64,000 nucleotides of DNA from Arthrobacter sp. NicSoilC5. Its GTDB lineage: Bacteria > Actinomycetota > Actinomycetes > Actinomycetales > Micrococcaceae. Positions 39,829 through 48,730 of the stretch are shown one piece after another (the stretch's first letter is position 1; the number at the start of each line of letters is the position of its first letter). Location: contig NZ_AP024660.1 of the NCBI RefSeq assembly GCF_019977395.1, positions 310,001 through 374,000 of the forward strand, written 5' to 3'. Both the position numbers and the translations under genes were made by a program. The notes beneath the pieces were generated by a model that was given only the letters and a program-made list of their open reading frames with translations, was not told where the DNA came from and ran no database searches.

Positions 39829-41085
39829 CTACTTCTTGTTGGCAGCATCCTGCGCGGAACGGATAAAATCGCTCCCCGACGAGCCGTTGAGGATCAGTTT
39901 CTGCCCGCTCTGGGAAAGCCCTCTGGCGAGGGAAGTCCAGTTGCTGGAGTATGTGCGTGGCTTGCTATTGCTCTTGACGTAAGCGGCGATGTCATTCACC
40001 GTTTTGGACTCGGGCGAGGAGAAGAACGGCTGCTGGTAGGTGCCGGCACGCGTGGGTACCTCGCCTCCGGTGGCCATTTTTGCGCCGGCTTCCGGCCCCG
40101 TCATGTACTCGATGAACTTCCAGGCCGCCTCGGCGTGTTTGCTGCCGTTGCCTATGCCCAAGGTCCATCCAATGGTGGTGCCTGTCGTGTCGCCAGTGTT
40201 TGCTTTTGGCAATGCGGTCCACTTAAGGTCCGGATTCTGTGAGGCATAGGAGACGGCTCGTTCCGTGCCCATGACCGCCATCGCGACCGTGCCGCTTGCC
40301 ATTCCGTCAGCTACGGTGCCGTAAGTATCCGAAACGACATTGCTGCCGAGGGCCTTTGCGTCCCTGAGCTTGGTAAGGAAGTTGCCAAAGTCCTCTCCCT
40401 TTGATGTCGCGAAATCTGCCTGCCCATCCTTGTTCCACAGCTCTTGGTCAACCTGTGTCATGAAGCAGTCGAAGAAAGTGCCGATGATGGCCGAATTGTC
40501 ACTGTCCGAGAAGCCCGTTCCGAAACCGGTGAATCCAGCGGCGGCCGCTTTTCGTGCAACGTCGACTACCTGGTCGTAGGTGGTAGGAACGGTCGCGCCG
40601 ATTTGAGAAAGAATCTTTTGGTTGTAATAGAGCGCACAGGTCCGGTACTCATAGGGCACGGCGACCTGCTTGCCGTCAGGACCGGCAAGAGCGTCGGTTG
40701 GACGCAGCCAGTCAGTCACCTTGGAGGCAGCATCAGGAAGCGGTGAGTAAACGCCGGCAGCGGCCATCTGAGGAACGACGGGAGTGTACATCTTGAAGAC
40801 GTCGGGGGCCTGGCCTGCTGCCGCGGCTTGAGGCAGCCTGTTCAACATATCGCCCAGTGACACGACGGAAAGATTGATCTTGATGTTGGGGTTTGCCGCC
40901 TCGAAATTGGCAACGTTTTCCTTTAGGGCCTTTGAGCGCGGGTTGTTCTGGCTGGGATCGAGGAAGTCCCAGTAGTTAAGCGTCACCGGGCCCTCAGACT
41001 CCGGAGTTGAAGGGGCGCAGCCGCTGAGGGCAAGGCTGGCTACGACGGCTGTGAAGAGCGCCAGGCCCCATCGCTTTTTGATCAT
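39829..41085 (-). CDS. Extracellular sugar-binding lipoprotein of ABC transporter
   Basis: A 418-residue family-1 solute-binding protein. Its signal peptide ends in the lipobox LALSGC, so it is anchored outside the membrane. It continues with LNYWDFLDPSQ and the binding-protein fold, ending with the hinge-type IGWTLGIGNGSKHAEAAWKF region. AGGAG lies about 7 bases before ATG 41085. It leads the leftward importer operon, and its promoter carries three copies of the LacI-type operator. Ligand class is carbohydrate by family only. Confidence 0.92.
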   Translation of the reverse strand: MIKKRWGLALFTAVVASLALSGCAPSTPESEGPVTLNYWDFLDPSQNNPRSKALKENVANFEAANPNIKINLSVVSLGDMLNRLPQAAAAGQAPDVFKMYTPVVPQMAAAGVYSPLPDAASKVTDWLRPTDALAGPDGKQVAVPYEYRTCALYYNQKILSQIGATVPTTYDQVVDVARKAAAAGFTGFGTGFSDSDNSAIIGTFFDCFMTQVDQELWNKDGQADFATSKGEDFGNFLTKLRDAKALGSNVVSDTYGTVADGMASGTVAMAVMGTERAVSYASQNPDLKWTALPKANTGDTTGTTIGWTLGIGNGSKHAEAAWKFIEYMTGPEAGAKMATGGEVPTRAGTYQQPFFSSPESKTVNDIAAYVKSNSKPRTYSSNWTSLARGLSQSGQKLILNGSSGSDFIRSAQDAANKK

Positions 41086-41201
41086 GAATTTCTCCTGTGA
41101 ACTGGGTTGCTGATGCGGGAGCATGCCGTGCTCACTCGACGCCTACTAAGCGGGGGCCGCCGATGGGTGGGAGAAGCCACTGAATCATCGAGTCTCTCCT
41201 T

Positions 41202-41257
41202 TGAGATCGGTTGCATTTATACGATTAGCAGTGAGATCGGTTGCTGAGATCGGTTGC
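41202..41257 (-). promoter_or_regulatory. Triple LacI-type operator before the ABC importer
   Basis: Three exact copies of TGAGATCGGTTGC: 41202-41214, then after 17 bases a tandem pair at 41232-41244 and 41245-41257. The same 13-mer occurs in pairs at 27223 and 28769. Position 115-170 bases before the binding-protein start fits an operator. The extra distant copy could support cooperative or looped binding. Confidence 0.85.
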
Positions 41258-41805
41258 AATAAATGTAGGGGCGGAAAAAGGCGGTGTCAAGGAAAACTTT
41301 GACCGTGTAGATTCGCGGCCCCAATTTGGTGATGATGCGCGATGCAGGATCCCGATCACCCTCGAATCTTTGACCGGGGGGCGATGTGTCCTTGATGTGC
41401 CGCAAGGACCAGACCAGGGCGATCAGACGGTCGACGCGGTCGCTAGTTGCGGCAGCGACACGTGAGCCGCAAGGACAGTAGCAATGTCGAGCGCGGCGGG
41501 GTTGGATGTGGCGCTTGAGGAAGCGATTGCGTGTGTGATGGCCTGCGCCTTGGCCATTGAATAGGCGTGATGGTTACACCGATCAGTGCCGGCAGCTACA
41601 TAGTGCGCGCCCACCCCGCAGTCCCGTACGGACTGATCCGCCAGCGGTATGAGTAACCACAGTTAGTAACAGAACGGACGAGGTACTTCCCACGCTTCAG
41701 AAGTAGAAGCCGATAATGGACGTTTTGTAAGGCTGGCCGGGTAGGGGTGTTTCGATGCGAGGTCCCGTTCGGTGGCGGGGACGGCTCGGTGAGTAGGGTG
41801 GATGG
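41258..41805. other. Gap between the sugar importer and the GNAT gene
   Basis: About 550 bases with no supportable gene. Its right part contains the first copy of the CCGATA/GTAARGCTG repeat (41709-41734). Confidence 0.5.
41709..41734 (+). repeat. Repeat copy A: CCGATAATGG, 7 nt, GTAAGGCTG
   Basis: CCGATAATGG (41709-41718) and GTAAGGCTG (41726-41734), with starts exactly 17 bases apart, matching copies B (42753) and D (46899) in sequence, spacing and orientation. It lies about 70 bases before the GNAT gene. Confidence 0.65.
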
Positions 41806-42342
41806 GTGGACTTCGCTCGCGTACTGGCCGACGGCGTTGTGCTGCGTCCGGTCCAACGTTCCGATGCAGTGGCTCTGGCAGCGGCATTCCAGGCGAACCG
41901 TGTTCATCTGGCCCCGTGGGAGCCGGTTCGGTCTGAGGAGTTTTACACTGCCCTGGGCCAGCGGGCCGCAATTGCCCGTCGGCTCGAGGACCTCGACTCC
42001 GGAACTGCGCTTCCGTTGGTGCTGGTAGATGATGAAAACGTTGTCGGCCTGCTGACTCTGCGTTCGATCGTGCGCGGCGCCTTCCAGAACGCCCACGTAG
42101 GGTACTGGATTGATAGGAGGGCTCAGGGTGCTGGGCTCATGACCGCAGCGGTCGGCGCCGCGGTTGGCATCGCCAGGGACGATTTGGGCCTGCATCGGCT
42201 AGAGGCCGCGACCCTTGTGCACAACACAGCTTCCCAGCGGGTTCTGGAAAAGAACGGCTTCGAATCCTACGGCACGGCCCGCGCCTATCTGCAGATCGCC
42301 GGCCAGTGGCAGGACCATCGGATGTTCCAGCGCATCCTCTGA
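41806..42342 (+). CDS. GNAT family N-acetyltransferase (RimJ/RimL-like)
   Basis: A 178-residue acetyl-CoA-dependent N-acetyltransferase. It shows VVLRPVQRSDAVALAAAF, the beta-4/alpha-3 pyrophosphate loop RRAQGAGLMTAAVGAAVGIA (about 103-122), LHRLEAATLVHNTASQRVLE and KNGFESYGTARAYLQIAGQW, the typical RimJ/L C-terminus. The start is GTG 41806. It acetylates the N-terminus of a protein or a small amine; the target is unknown. It stands alone and is flanked by repeat copies A and B. Confidence 0.88.
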   Translation: MDFARVLADGVVLRPVQRSDAVALAAAFQANRVHLAPWEPVRSEEFYTALGQRAAIARRLEDLDSGTALPLVLVDDENVVGLLTLRSIVRGAFQNAHVGYWIDRRAQGAGLMTAAVGAAVGIARDDLGLHRLEAATLVHNTASQRVLEKNGFESYGTARAYLQIAGQWQDHRMFQRIL

Positions 42343-42846
42343 TCACTCAGTTCTGCGGGGGACCAGGAAAGGTCGAAGGCTTACATAGCGGGATCGCGCT
42401 ACAGCCAGCTGAAGCGGTCACGGCAGAAGCTGCGCGCATAACAGGGCAAGAACCTGCAGACTTCCATGTTGAGGTCAGGCACTGACCGCTGGCCCATCCG
42501 CCGGGAATCTGATGGTTTGGGCTGCAGCGGGGCCGGATCCAGACGTGCTGAGACCGGGAGCCAGCCCCGCCTCCCCACGCGGTGCACACCACGGAGCGAA
42601 CCCACAGCTTTCGCTCCGAACAAGGACAAGACGCGCACCGCTGCAAACTATCCGGCAAACACCGGCTCCGCACCAAGGAAACTGCGGCCACATGACGAAA
42701 ATCCCTGACACAAATCACCCGGGAACCGGAAGGCTTCCGTTCGCACGGAACGCCGATAGCGGCTGTTCTGTAAGGCTGAAGTTCGATGGCAGGGGAGTGG
42801 CAAGGGTCTCCGGACGCGAATGATGGGGTCTGAAAGGATGACTTGT
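42343..42846. other. Gap with repeat copy B
   Basis: About 500 bases without a gene. Copy B of the repeat lies at 42753-42778, about 70-95 bases before the next gene, the same relation as copy A to the GNAT gene. Confidence 0.5.
42753..42778 (+). repeat. Repeat copy B: CCGATAGCGG, 7 nt, GTAAGGCTG
   Basis: CCGATAGCGG (42753-42762) and GTAAGGCTG (42770-42778), spaced as in copies A and D and preceded by GGAACG, which resembles the GAAACG before copy D. Confidence 0.65.
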
Positions 42847-43500
42847 ATGGAGAACGCTTCTGCCGGGATGGCTGAGAAGCCAGAGTCAATGCTGGAGATC
42901 CGTGTCGAGTTGACCGACGTCGAGCCAAAGATCTGGCGCCAGCTGGAGGTGCACAGCTCCTTGACTCTGGATGTGGTCCACCGGGTCCTACAAACCGCCT
43001 TTGGCTGGGAGGACATGCACCTGCACCGATTTGTAGCCGTTGACCCCTTCGCGCCGTTAGGGCCGGTGGATGGTGACATCCCGGAGACTCTGCAATGGCT
43101 TCCCAGGCAGGACTGCGCCGAACCGGGCGACAGGCCAGAGGAAGTCCTAGCCCTTGCCCAACTGCTGGCGCTTGGCGGTGGAGGGGCCTGTTATGAATAC
43201 GACTTCGGCGACAGCTGGCTGCACCGGCTGGAGCTGGTGACACAGCGCCCCGCAACCGACGGCACTCCGCCGGCCCGGGTACTCGACGGTGCCCGACGAG
43301 GCCCGCTGGAAGACTCCGGAGGATTCGCAGGATACGAAGAACTCCTCGAGGCCCTGGCCGATCCGGCCCATCCAGACCACGCAGAGCACACCGAATGGGT
43401 CGCAGAGATCACCGGCACGGACGAGCCCTTTGACCCGGCGTTCCTGGACATCCAGGCCGTGAATCACGCGCTGGCTGCCCAGGTTCACACATGCAACTAG
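42847..43500 (+). CDS. Plasmid pRiA4b ORF-3 family protein
   Basis: About 217 residues with the hallmark opening LEIRVELTDVEPKIWRQLEV and LTLDVVHRVLQTAFGWEDMH of the pRiA4b ORF-3 family. The later CYEYDFGDSWLHRLEL and GARRGPLEDSGGFAGYEELL are equally typical. The family is widespread on plasmids and genomic islands, with no established biochemical function. ATG 42847 has GAAAGG 9 bases upstream. It lies between repeat copies and has no co-oriented partner close by. Confidence 0.9.
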   Translation: MENASAGMAEKPESMLEIRVELTDVEPKIWRQLEVHSSLTLDVVHRVLQTAFGWEDMHLHRFVAVDPFAPLGPVDGDIPETLQWLPRQDCAEPGDRPEEVLALAQLLALGGGGACYEYDFGDSWLHRLELVTQRPATDGTPPARVLDGARRGPLEDSGGFAGYEELLEALADPAHPDHAEHTEWVAEITGTDEPFDPAFLDIQAVNHALAAQVHTCN

Positions 43501-43569
43501 CGCGGAAGGCCCCACCATGACGCCCGTGCGATATCTTCCGGTGGTTCTTCCTCGGCCTCTGGACAATGT

Positions 43570-43595
43570 CCGATAACCGGTGTTCGAGGAGCCGG
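43570..43595 (+). repeat. Degenerate repeat copy (CCGATAACCGG)
   Basis: CCGATAACCGG at 43570-43580 is followed by TTCGAGGAGCCGG, which resembles TTCGTAAAGCTGG of copy D with changes and a 1-base insertion. It lies 43-68 bases before the nucleotidyltransferase gene. This is weaker than copies A, B and D. Confidence 0.4.
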
Positions 43596-43637
43596 CAGCT
43601 CAGGAAAGCCGAGGAAGTTCACCCGTAGGCTAGTGAG

Positions 43638-44325
43638 GTGAGGGTAGCGAAAACGGACGCCATCGCCGGCGTGCCGGCAGAGCTGGCACGCGCCATCGTC
43701 CGCCGGTTCAGCGGCATGGAACTGACCACCCTGGCTGTGGCCGACCTGCTCGACGGCACCGGGCATGAACCCGGGACGGTGCTGGCCCAACTGGAAGCTG
43801 ACGGATACATGGAGAAAGTCGAAACCGACGCCGCCGGGGAGACCTGGTGGGACACCACCATCCAGGGCAACGCCCTGGCCATGGCCAGCTTTGGGAAACC
43901 CATCAGCAGAAAAGACCGCCGACCGGCTGGTCACAGGCGTGCTGGACCGGGCACGGGCCTACAACGCCGACCCGGCCAAGCCCCTGTTCATTGACAAGCT
44001 GCGGGTGTTCGGCAGCTACATCAACCCTGAGATTGATCCGCTGGGCGACGTCGACCTGGAACTCAGCTACGGCCGCAGGACCACCAACCCGCAACTCGTG
44101 GCGGACTACGCCAAGGCCAGCGGGCGGTCCTTCAATACCTATGTGGACCGGCTGCTGTGGCCATATACCGAACTCGTCCAGCACCTGAAGCAACGTTCGG
44201 CGTTCATTAACATCACAACCGAGGACATCGCCAGGCTCACCGACCGGTCCGCAACCATCTACAGCATCGACCAAGACCTGCAGGCCGTCCCGCCGCCGGC
44301 CGACAGGACCCTCGTCGGCAGGTGA
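43638..44325 (+). pseudogene. Nucleotidyltransferase-domain protein with one frameshift
   Basis: The first frame (43638 to about 43912) encodes a winged-helix-like N-terminal half (VAKTDAIAGVPAELARAIVR to MASFGKPIS). The second (about 43912 to 44325) starts KTADRLVTGVLDRARAYN and holds the polymerase-beta-type motif FGSYINPEIDPLGDVDLEL. There GS and the DxD acids of an NTP-transferase site are intact, and FINITTEDIARLTDR follows. The two halves read as one protein if a single base is corrected in the AGAAAAG run near 43910. It is either a recent pseudogene or a sequencing error. Similar intact proteins, as I remember them, have no known role. Confidence 0.75.
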
Positions 44326-44706
44326 AAACGGCTGTCCGTTGTCAGTGAATCTGGCAGTGCTGACGTGGTTAAATGCCAGTTCTCCTGACAGGGATCCGGG
44401 GTTTTGGCTCACTAGATCTGGCAGTTCCGTAGGTGCGTCCTGAAAACGCGAGCCGAATCCCTTTGGCTCACCGGCAAAGGCCTAGGAGTACCCAGGAAAG
44501 TCACGCTGCCACCCCCGCTGACAAGATCGTCCAAAACCCGTGGGCTGCCGTGTCTTCTGACAAAACTGCCAACTCAACTGACAGCGGACAACGGCCCCTT
44601 TTCGGGCTGCTCCCCCGGCTACTTCCAAACGCCGATAATGGGTTGCCCAGCTTTTGGCGCACCGCTTACCCACCATATTTCCGTTTTCCGCTGGCATGAT
44701 GATCCG
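44326..44706. other. Gap with a half repeat copy
   Basis: About 380 bases without a gene. ACGCCGATAATGG at 44629-44641 matches the first half of the repeat family, but GTAARGCTG is not at the expected place. CTGACA/CTGGCAG-like short repeats occur around 44360-44430. Confidence 0.45.
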
Positions 44707-45336
44707 ATGAGCGCATCCATTTCAGTCCCGTACGCAGAGTCTCGGACAGGGGAGTGGCAAGGAGTTCGAAATAAATTCATGCCCTCTATGCCCGAGCATG
44801 ATGTTCTCCGGGCGATGCACTGGTCCCGCCGTGCGCTTGGTGAGGCGTGGGGGCGCTGCGCCGGCAACCAAGCGGATGCACACGCTACTTGGACGGCAGC
44901 TGTAGAAGGAGTCTGGTGGGCCCTGGCACTAGACGAGGAACTCTGCGCCCGGATGCCAGTGATCTACCCGGAAGCCCGATCCCAGGACCCTTATGGCCAG
45001 ACAGTGAGCGGCCTTCGGTGGCTGCGTAACCGGCATGCCCACGAGATTCTAGTCACGGGGCAGGGAGGGCCGAAAAAGGACTTCTACGGCAAGCCTGGGG
45101 ATGGATACATGTTCTATATCAGCCCATCGAACCGATGGAAAAAGCGTGACGACGTATCCCCCCGTCGCGAAGAAGTGACGAAAGCAGCCGAAACAGCTCA
45201 GGAGCGATACGACGGCTACGTGGCCGGCTGGCCGCTGGATACGACACTTTCGCGAGCCTGCATCTGGTTCGACAGGGTGTTCAGCGCCTGTAATTACCCG
45301 CCGCTTGACGAGTCGGGCGACAAGACCGTCCTCTGA
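44707..45336 (+). CDS. Hypothetical protein
   Basis: A 209-residue soluble protein I cannot assign. It is tryptophan-rich (WTAAVEGVWWALALDEELC, SGLRWLRNRHAHEIL) with an acidic C-terminus. The RNRHAHEI segment resembles the conserved RN-x-H tract in helical hypothetical or HEPN-like proteins, but that is not enough for a call. ATG 44707 has no strong ribosome site, and an in-frame start at 44638 would add 23 residues. It follows a half repeat copy, like its cassette-like neighbours. Confidence 0.7.
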   Translation: MSASISVPYAESRTGEWQGVRNKFMPSMPEHDVLRAMHWSRRALGEAWGRCAGNQADAHATWTAAVEGVWWALALDEELCARMPVIYPEARSQDPYGQTVSGLRWLRNRHAHEILVTGQGGPKKDFYGKPGDGYMFYISPSNRWKKRDDVSPRREEVTKAAETAQERYDGYVAGWPLDTTLSRACIWFDRVFSACNYPPLDESGDKTVL

Positions 45337-45403
45337 CCGCCGGCGGTTCCCCTCACATTAGGGCCCCACCTCCGAAAAAGTGGGGCGCTAAAGCTTCTGG
45401 CAT

Positions 45404-45652
45404 CTAGTGCGAGATCAGGGCCAAGACCGCGCCCAATAACTGAATCGAGCTTCCCGTTACGACCAGTGCCGCTACGCCTCGCTGGTCCTTGAGTAGTTGC
45501 GGCACCGCCAGCGATCGCTGCATGCCTGGATAGAGCGGTCCGTCGTTTGAATACTTCGGATTGTTGGGGCTGAAGCCAACGAGAAGCCACACTGCAGCCG
45601 TTACGCTAATCGCCCCGCCAACCATAGCCGCCCATAGACCTAGCGTTTCCAA
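45404..45652 (-). CDS. Small membrane protein
   Basis: 82 residues with two hydrophobic segments (about 6-28 and 60-80) joined by a polar loop. The start is TTG 45652, with GGTGGGGG just before. No family is recognised. It points toward the hypothetical gene at 44707 and is convergent with it. Confidence 0.55.
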   Translation of the reverse strand: METLGLWAAMVGGAISVTAAVWLLVGFSPNNPKYSNDGPLYPGMQRSLAVPQLLKDQRGVAALVVTGSSIQLLGAVLALISH

Positions 45653-45714
45653 TTTGCCCCCACCTTTTGTCGATTACTGCCCCAGCTTACGGCTCGCAAT
45701 GCAGGGGAATTTGA

Positions 45715-45724
45715 CCGATAATCC
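45715..45724 (+). repeat. Isolated CCGATAATCC string
   Basis: Shares CCGATAAT with the first half of the repeat family but lacks the second half. It is included because it falls in the gap between genes, at the about 1-kb interval seen for the other copies. It could be chance. Confidence 0.25.
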
Positions 45725-45894
45725 GCCCCGGCTAAACCATCTTGCCCCTGAGGTCCGGTGATACTTCACGATCCCGAAGTAGTCCAGGCAGTTCAGCGTC
45801 AGTTTGCGCTTGGCCATGTTCGCTGGGATGGCCATCTTCGGCATGCGGAGCGTGGCCGGCCCCTTTCGTCGGGTGCCCTCGGAAGCACCAGACA

Positions 45895-46764
45895 TTACTG
45901 TTCCGCCAGACGGCGCAGTTCGTTGACCACCGAGACGGCTGGCGAGTAGCCGCCAGCCCGCTGAAGCAAGAAGTCCCTCGCCGCTGCCGTCCTGTCAGCA
46001 ACCAAACGGGCCTCCATCCACGCCCTGGTCAGGCGCAGTTCCGCAGCGAGCTCATCCATCTGGCCTGTGAGCCTCGAATATGCGGCCTGCGAGTTGTCTC
46101 GCACCAGACGGCTGGCTTCCTTCAGTACCTGGTCCCGTATGTAGGCGCCATCGTCGGACTGCAGCATCGGCTCCAGGACGTTTTTGCCAATGGAAGCTCG
46201 GGCCTGAAGGGTCCCGGCCCGGTAGCCAGGATCTCTTTCGACCTGCTCGGCGAGATGTGTGATGCGGATCAGTACAGCCCTGTACTCATCAGCCCGTTGG
46301 GCATCCCGGTCTTCGGACCAGCCGTCGCGCAACCCTTCGAGCTCCTGCTTCCAGGCCGGCACAGCAAGGAAAATGTACGTCGCCCCGCCGCCAACCCCCA
46401 CCACGAAAACCCCGTCGATCTGCCCGGCACGTTCCTCCCATAATCCCAGGAGCTCAGCGGGTGGTTCCGGCGGCGCCTCGGAGAAGAAGTCTTTCTCACC
46501 CCAGCTCTCGATCAGTTCCGCCGTGTCGAGCCTAGAAACGGTCAGGCTCACAAATGGTACGAATGACTGCTGGGCGACGTCGAGCACTTCATCGGCTGAG
46601 GTCATCCCGTACCGGAAAATGACATCCGGCTTCTTGGGAAACTCTGCCTCCAACAACCGCAGGTTGCGTTTTTCGGCACCCGCCCGAAATTGCTGCACCA
46701 GTTCGTCAAAATCTTCCACTTTCGCAACATATCGGACGGCACGCTTGCCTGCCGCAGTGCCCAC
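45895..46764 (-). CDS. Hypothetical protein
   Basis: A 289-residue protein with no recognised domain. The N-terminal half is mixed alpha/beta with a glycine-rich VFVVGVGGGATYIFLAVPAW segment. The C-terminal half (about 150-289) is highly helical and charged, coiled-coil-like. It has no signal peptide. It lies alone between the half repeat at 45715 and copy D at 46899. Confidence 0.7.
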   Translation of the reverse strand: MGTAAGKRAVRYVAKVEDFDELVQQFRAGAEKRNLRLLEAEFPKKPDVIFRYGMTSADEVLDVAQQSFVPFVSLTVSRLDTAELIESWGEKDFFSEAPPEPPAELLGLWEERAGQIDGVFVVGVGGGATYIFLAVPAWKQELEGLRDGWSEDRDAQRADEYRAVLIRITHLAEQVERDPGYRAGTLQARASIGKNVLEPMLQSDDGAYIRDQVLKEASRLVRDNSQAAYSRLTGQMDELAAELRLTRAWMEARLVADRTAAARDFLLQRAGGYSPAVSVVNELRRLAEQ

Positions 46765-46898
46765 GCGTCCCGGTGCAGTTAGCGCATTGATTCTGGGAAA
46801 ACCGGCACCGCGGGAAAGTCAGGATGCGGTGGACGGGAGATGACGTGCCTTCCATTACATGCGCGTTTCCCTCATCTAATGAGGGCCGAAATGAAACG

Positions 46899-46924
46899 CC
46901 GATAACGGAGCTTTCGTAAAGCTG
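46899..46924 (+). repeat. Repeat copy D: CCGATAACGG, 7 nt, GTAAAGCTG
   Basis: CCGATAACGG (46899-46908) and GTAAAGCTG (46916-46924), with starts 17 bases apart as in copies A and B. It is preceded by GAAACG and lies between the hypothetical gene at 45895 and the DUF4192 gene. Confidence 0.65.
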
Positions 46925-46988
46925 GGGGTCGCGCTGGCGCAGTGTCCAACCAGTCCGGTGGGGTCAGATTTCCTAGCCTTAGTGTTCG

Positions 46989-48017
46989 CTAATCGAAGGG
47001 CAGTGCTTTGTAGGCGGTGTTTTTGTTCATGTTCCAGCCGGCGACGAGGCCGGAGCCAATCATTTGGTCGCTGAGGCGGGCGAGGCGGTAGGCGGGGTCG
47101 GTTTCGAGGGCGAGTTGGAGGAATTGGTGGGCCTTGCTTCCTCTGCCTTCCCACCAGTTGATGTAGCCGATGGTCGTGAGGACCGGGGCGGCATGTTCAG
47201 GGCTGGTGCGGGTGTATGCGTGCAGGAGGAGCTGTTGCGCCCACTCGATGCGCGACCACTTCGGCGTGCCCTCGGTTTGTGCGAAGAGGATCCGTGTCAT
47301 GGGCTCCTCGAGGCCTGGGATGTCGGCGATAAGCCAGTCGCGGATGGCAGGGAACTGAAGGTTGGCCACCAGGGCGTGGCAATCGTCGTCGCTCGGAAAA
47401 GACGCTGTATCGAGCATCCCAGCCCACAGGTCCCGGGCTGTCTGTGTGGCGACGCCGGTTGGGAGGGACCGGATGGTGTCCATGTGGTGTTCGACTGCGG
47501 CCGCTTTAGCAAGTGCCCGGGTGGAGGCTGGGAGGGTGACCTGGTTGGTGGGTTGGACGTTGCTGCCACGGTAGATGAATTCTGCGTTGATTGCGCTGGT
47601 CTGCGTGGAGCTGACGGGCAGGGCGAGTTCGTGGCCGGGTTCGCCGTCGTAGGGGGAGAAGGTCTGGTCGCCGACGAAGAGGCCGTCGCGGATGGTGATG
47701 CCTTGTTCGGCGAGGACGCCGGTGAGCGCGGCGATGGTGCTGGCGTGGGGTTTGGGTTTTCCGGGCTGGCAGGGTTCGCTGGTGTAGACGGCGAACAGTA
47801 GGGACGTGGCGTTGGTGTCGGACGTGAGGTAGTGCGCGACAGTCCGGGCGTAGGAGAGTTCCTGCCCGGGTTGGCGGGGGAGGTCGATCCGCAACGTGGC
47901 GCCAACGCTGTTCTCATTCAGCGTGATGCAGACCAGGCTTTCCTGTGGCCAGAAGCCGAGAGTGTGGCCGATGAAGCTGAGGACATCCGGGGGTGTCTTG
48001 ATGGTGAGCTTTTCCAT
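46989..48017 (-). CDS. DUF4192 domain-containing protein
   Basis: A 342-residue protein with the DUF4192 opening LTIKTPPDVLSFIGHTLGFW and PQESLVCITL, and the later IRDGLFVGDQTFSPY and LNWWEG-like (IGYINWWEGRGSKAHQFL) motifs. This actinobacterial family has no known function. ATG 48017 has AGGAAAC upstream; the longer in-frame N-terminus is proline-rich and unlikely. It is the rightmost gene of the cassette-like set. Confidence 0.88.
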   Translation of the reverse strand: MEKLTIKTPPDVLSFIGHTLGFWPQESLVCITLNENSVGATLRIDLPRQPGQELSYARTVAHYLTSDTNATSLLFAVYTSEPCQPGKPKPHASTIAALTGVLAEQGITIRDGLFVGDQTFSPYDGEPGHELALPVSSTQTSAINAEFIYRGSNVQPTNQVTLPASTRALAKAAAVEHHMDTIRSLPTGVATQTARDLWAGMLDTASFPSDDDCHALVANLQFPAIRDWLIADIPGLEEPMTRILFAQTEGTPKWSRIEWAQQLLLHAYTRTSPEHAAPVLTTIGYINWWEGRGSKAHQFLQLALETDPAYRLARLSDQMIGSGLVAGWNMNKNTAYKALPFD

Positions 48018-48394
48018 GATCCCTGTTTCCTGTTCCTGGTCGACCTTGTTCTGCGGTTGTTGGTGGTGGGCGTCGTTCTGGTAGGGGACCATCCGCTGGG
48101 GTAGGGGCCGGAGTGCAACTTGGGAGACCGGCGTCGGGGCCGAAAACTTCGCCCGGGAACAACGCGTCCCCTGTGGGGTTGGTGAAGTTTTCGGTTTCGG
48201 TGCCGGCGCGGTAGCGCCCTGGTTGCGCGGAGGACCCGCCCAGCGATCATGGGACATTCCAGAATGACGAGCAGCGATACGGCTTTCACTCGTTCATAGG
48301 GGCCAGGTGGCCGGGCGGCATGACTTCCGACGAAGGCGTGACACGCGGCGAAATGTCCGGTCGGTTGTCGGTGCCCGGGGAGGACTATGAGGGT
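48018..48394. other. Divergent gap between the DUF4192 gene and the next small gene
   Basis: About 380 bases with no gene I can support. It presumably holds both promoters, and I see no clear boxes. Confidence 0.4.
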
Positions 48395-48682
48395 ATGACG
48401 GTTCCGACGGTGGAGGCGGCCATCCATGAATTGATGGATCTCGCCTGGAATGTTGTCTACGACCTGCTCTCGGAGCGGGGACTGCTCGGCGACGGTTTCT
48501 TCGTCGAGGAGTACACCGGGATCCACTCCTGGCTCGACGGCACCGACCGTTATACGGTGGTCCACTCCGCGGGGGTGGCGGTCCTGTTCGCCGGCACACG
48601 ACCGCTGGATGCGATTGTGTTCCATCACGAGTTGCTGGGCGCCGACGATCCGAAGAGTTTCTTAACGGCCGCTGTGGTGTAA
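48395..48682 (+). CDS. Small hypothetical protein
   Basis: 95 residues, acidic, globular (VEAAIHELMDLAWNVVYDLL, then VVHSAGVAVLFAGTRPLDAI). ATG 48395 has GAGGA 9-10 bases upstream; the same frame is open from 48320. No domain is recognised, and it has no operon partners. Confidence 0.55.
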   Translation: MTVPTVEAAIHELMDLAWNVVYDLLSERGLLGDGFFVEEYTGIHSWLDGTDRYTVVHSAGVAVLFAGTRPLDAIVFHHELLGADDPKSFLTAAVV

Positions 48683-48730
48683 CCGGTGAGCCAGCACACT
48701 ACGAGGCGCGGCTCGGGCCGAAGCCTGGTG

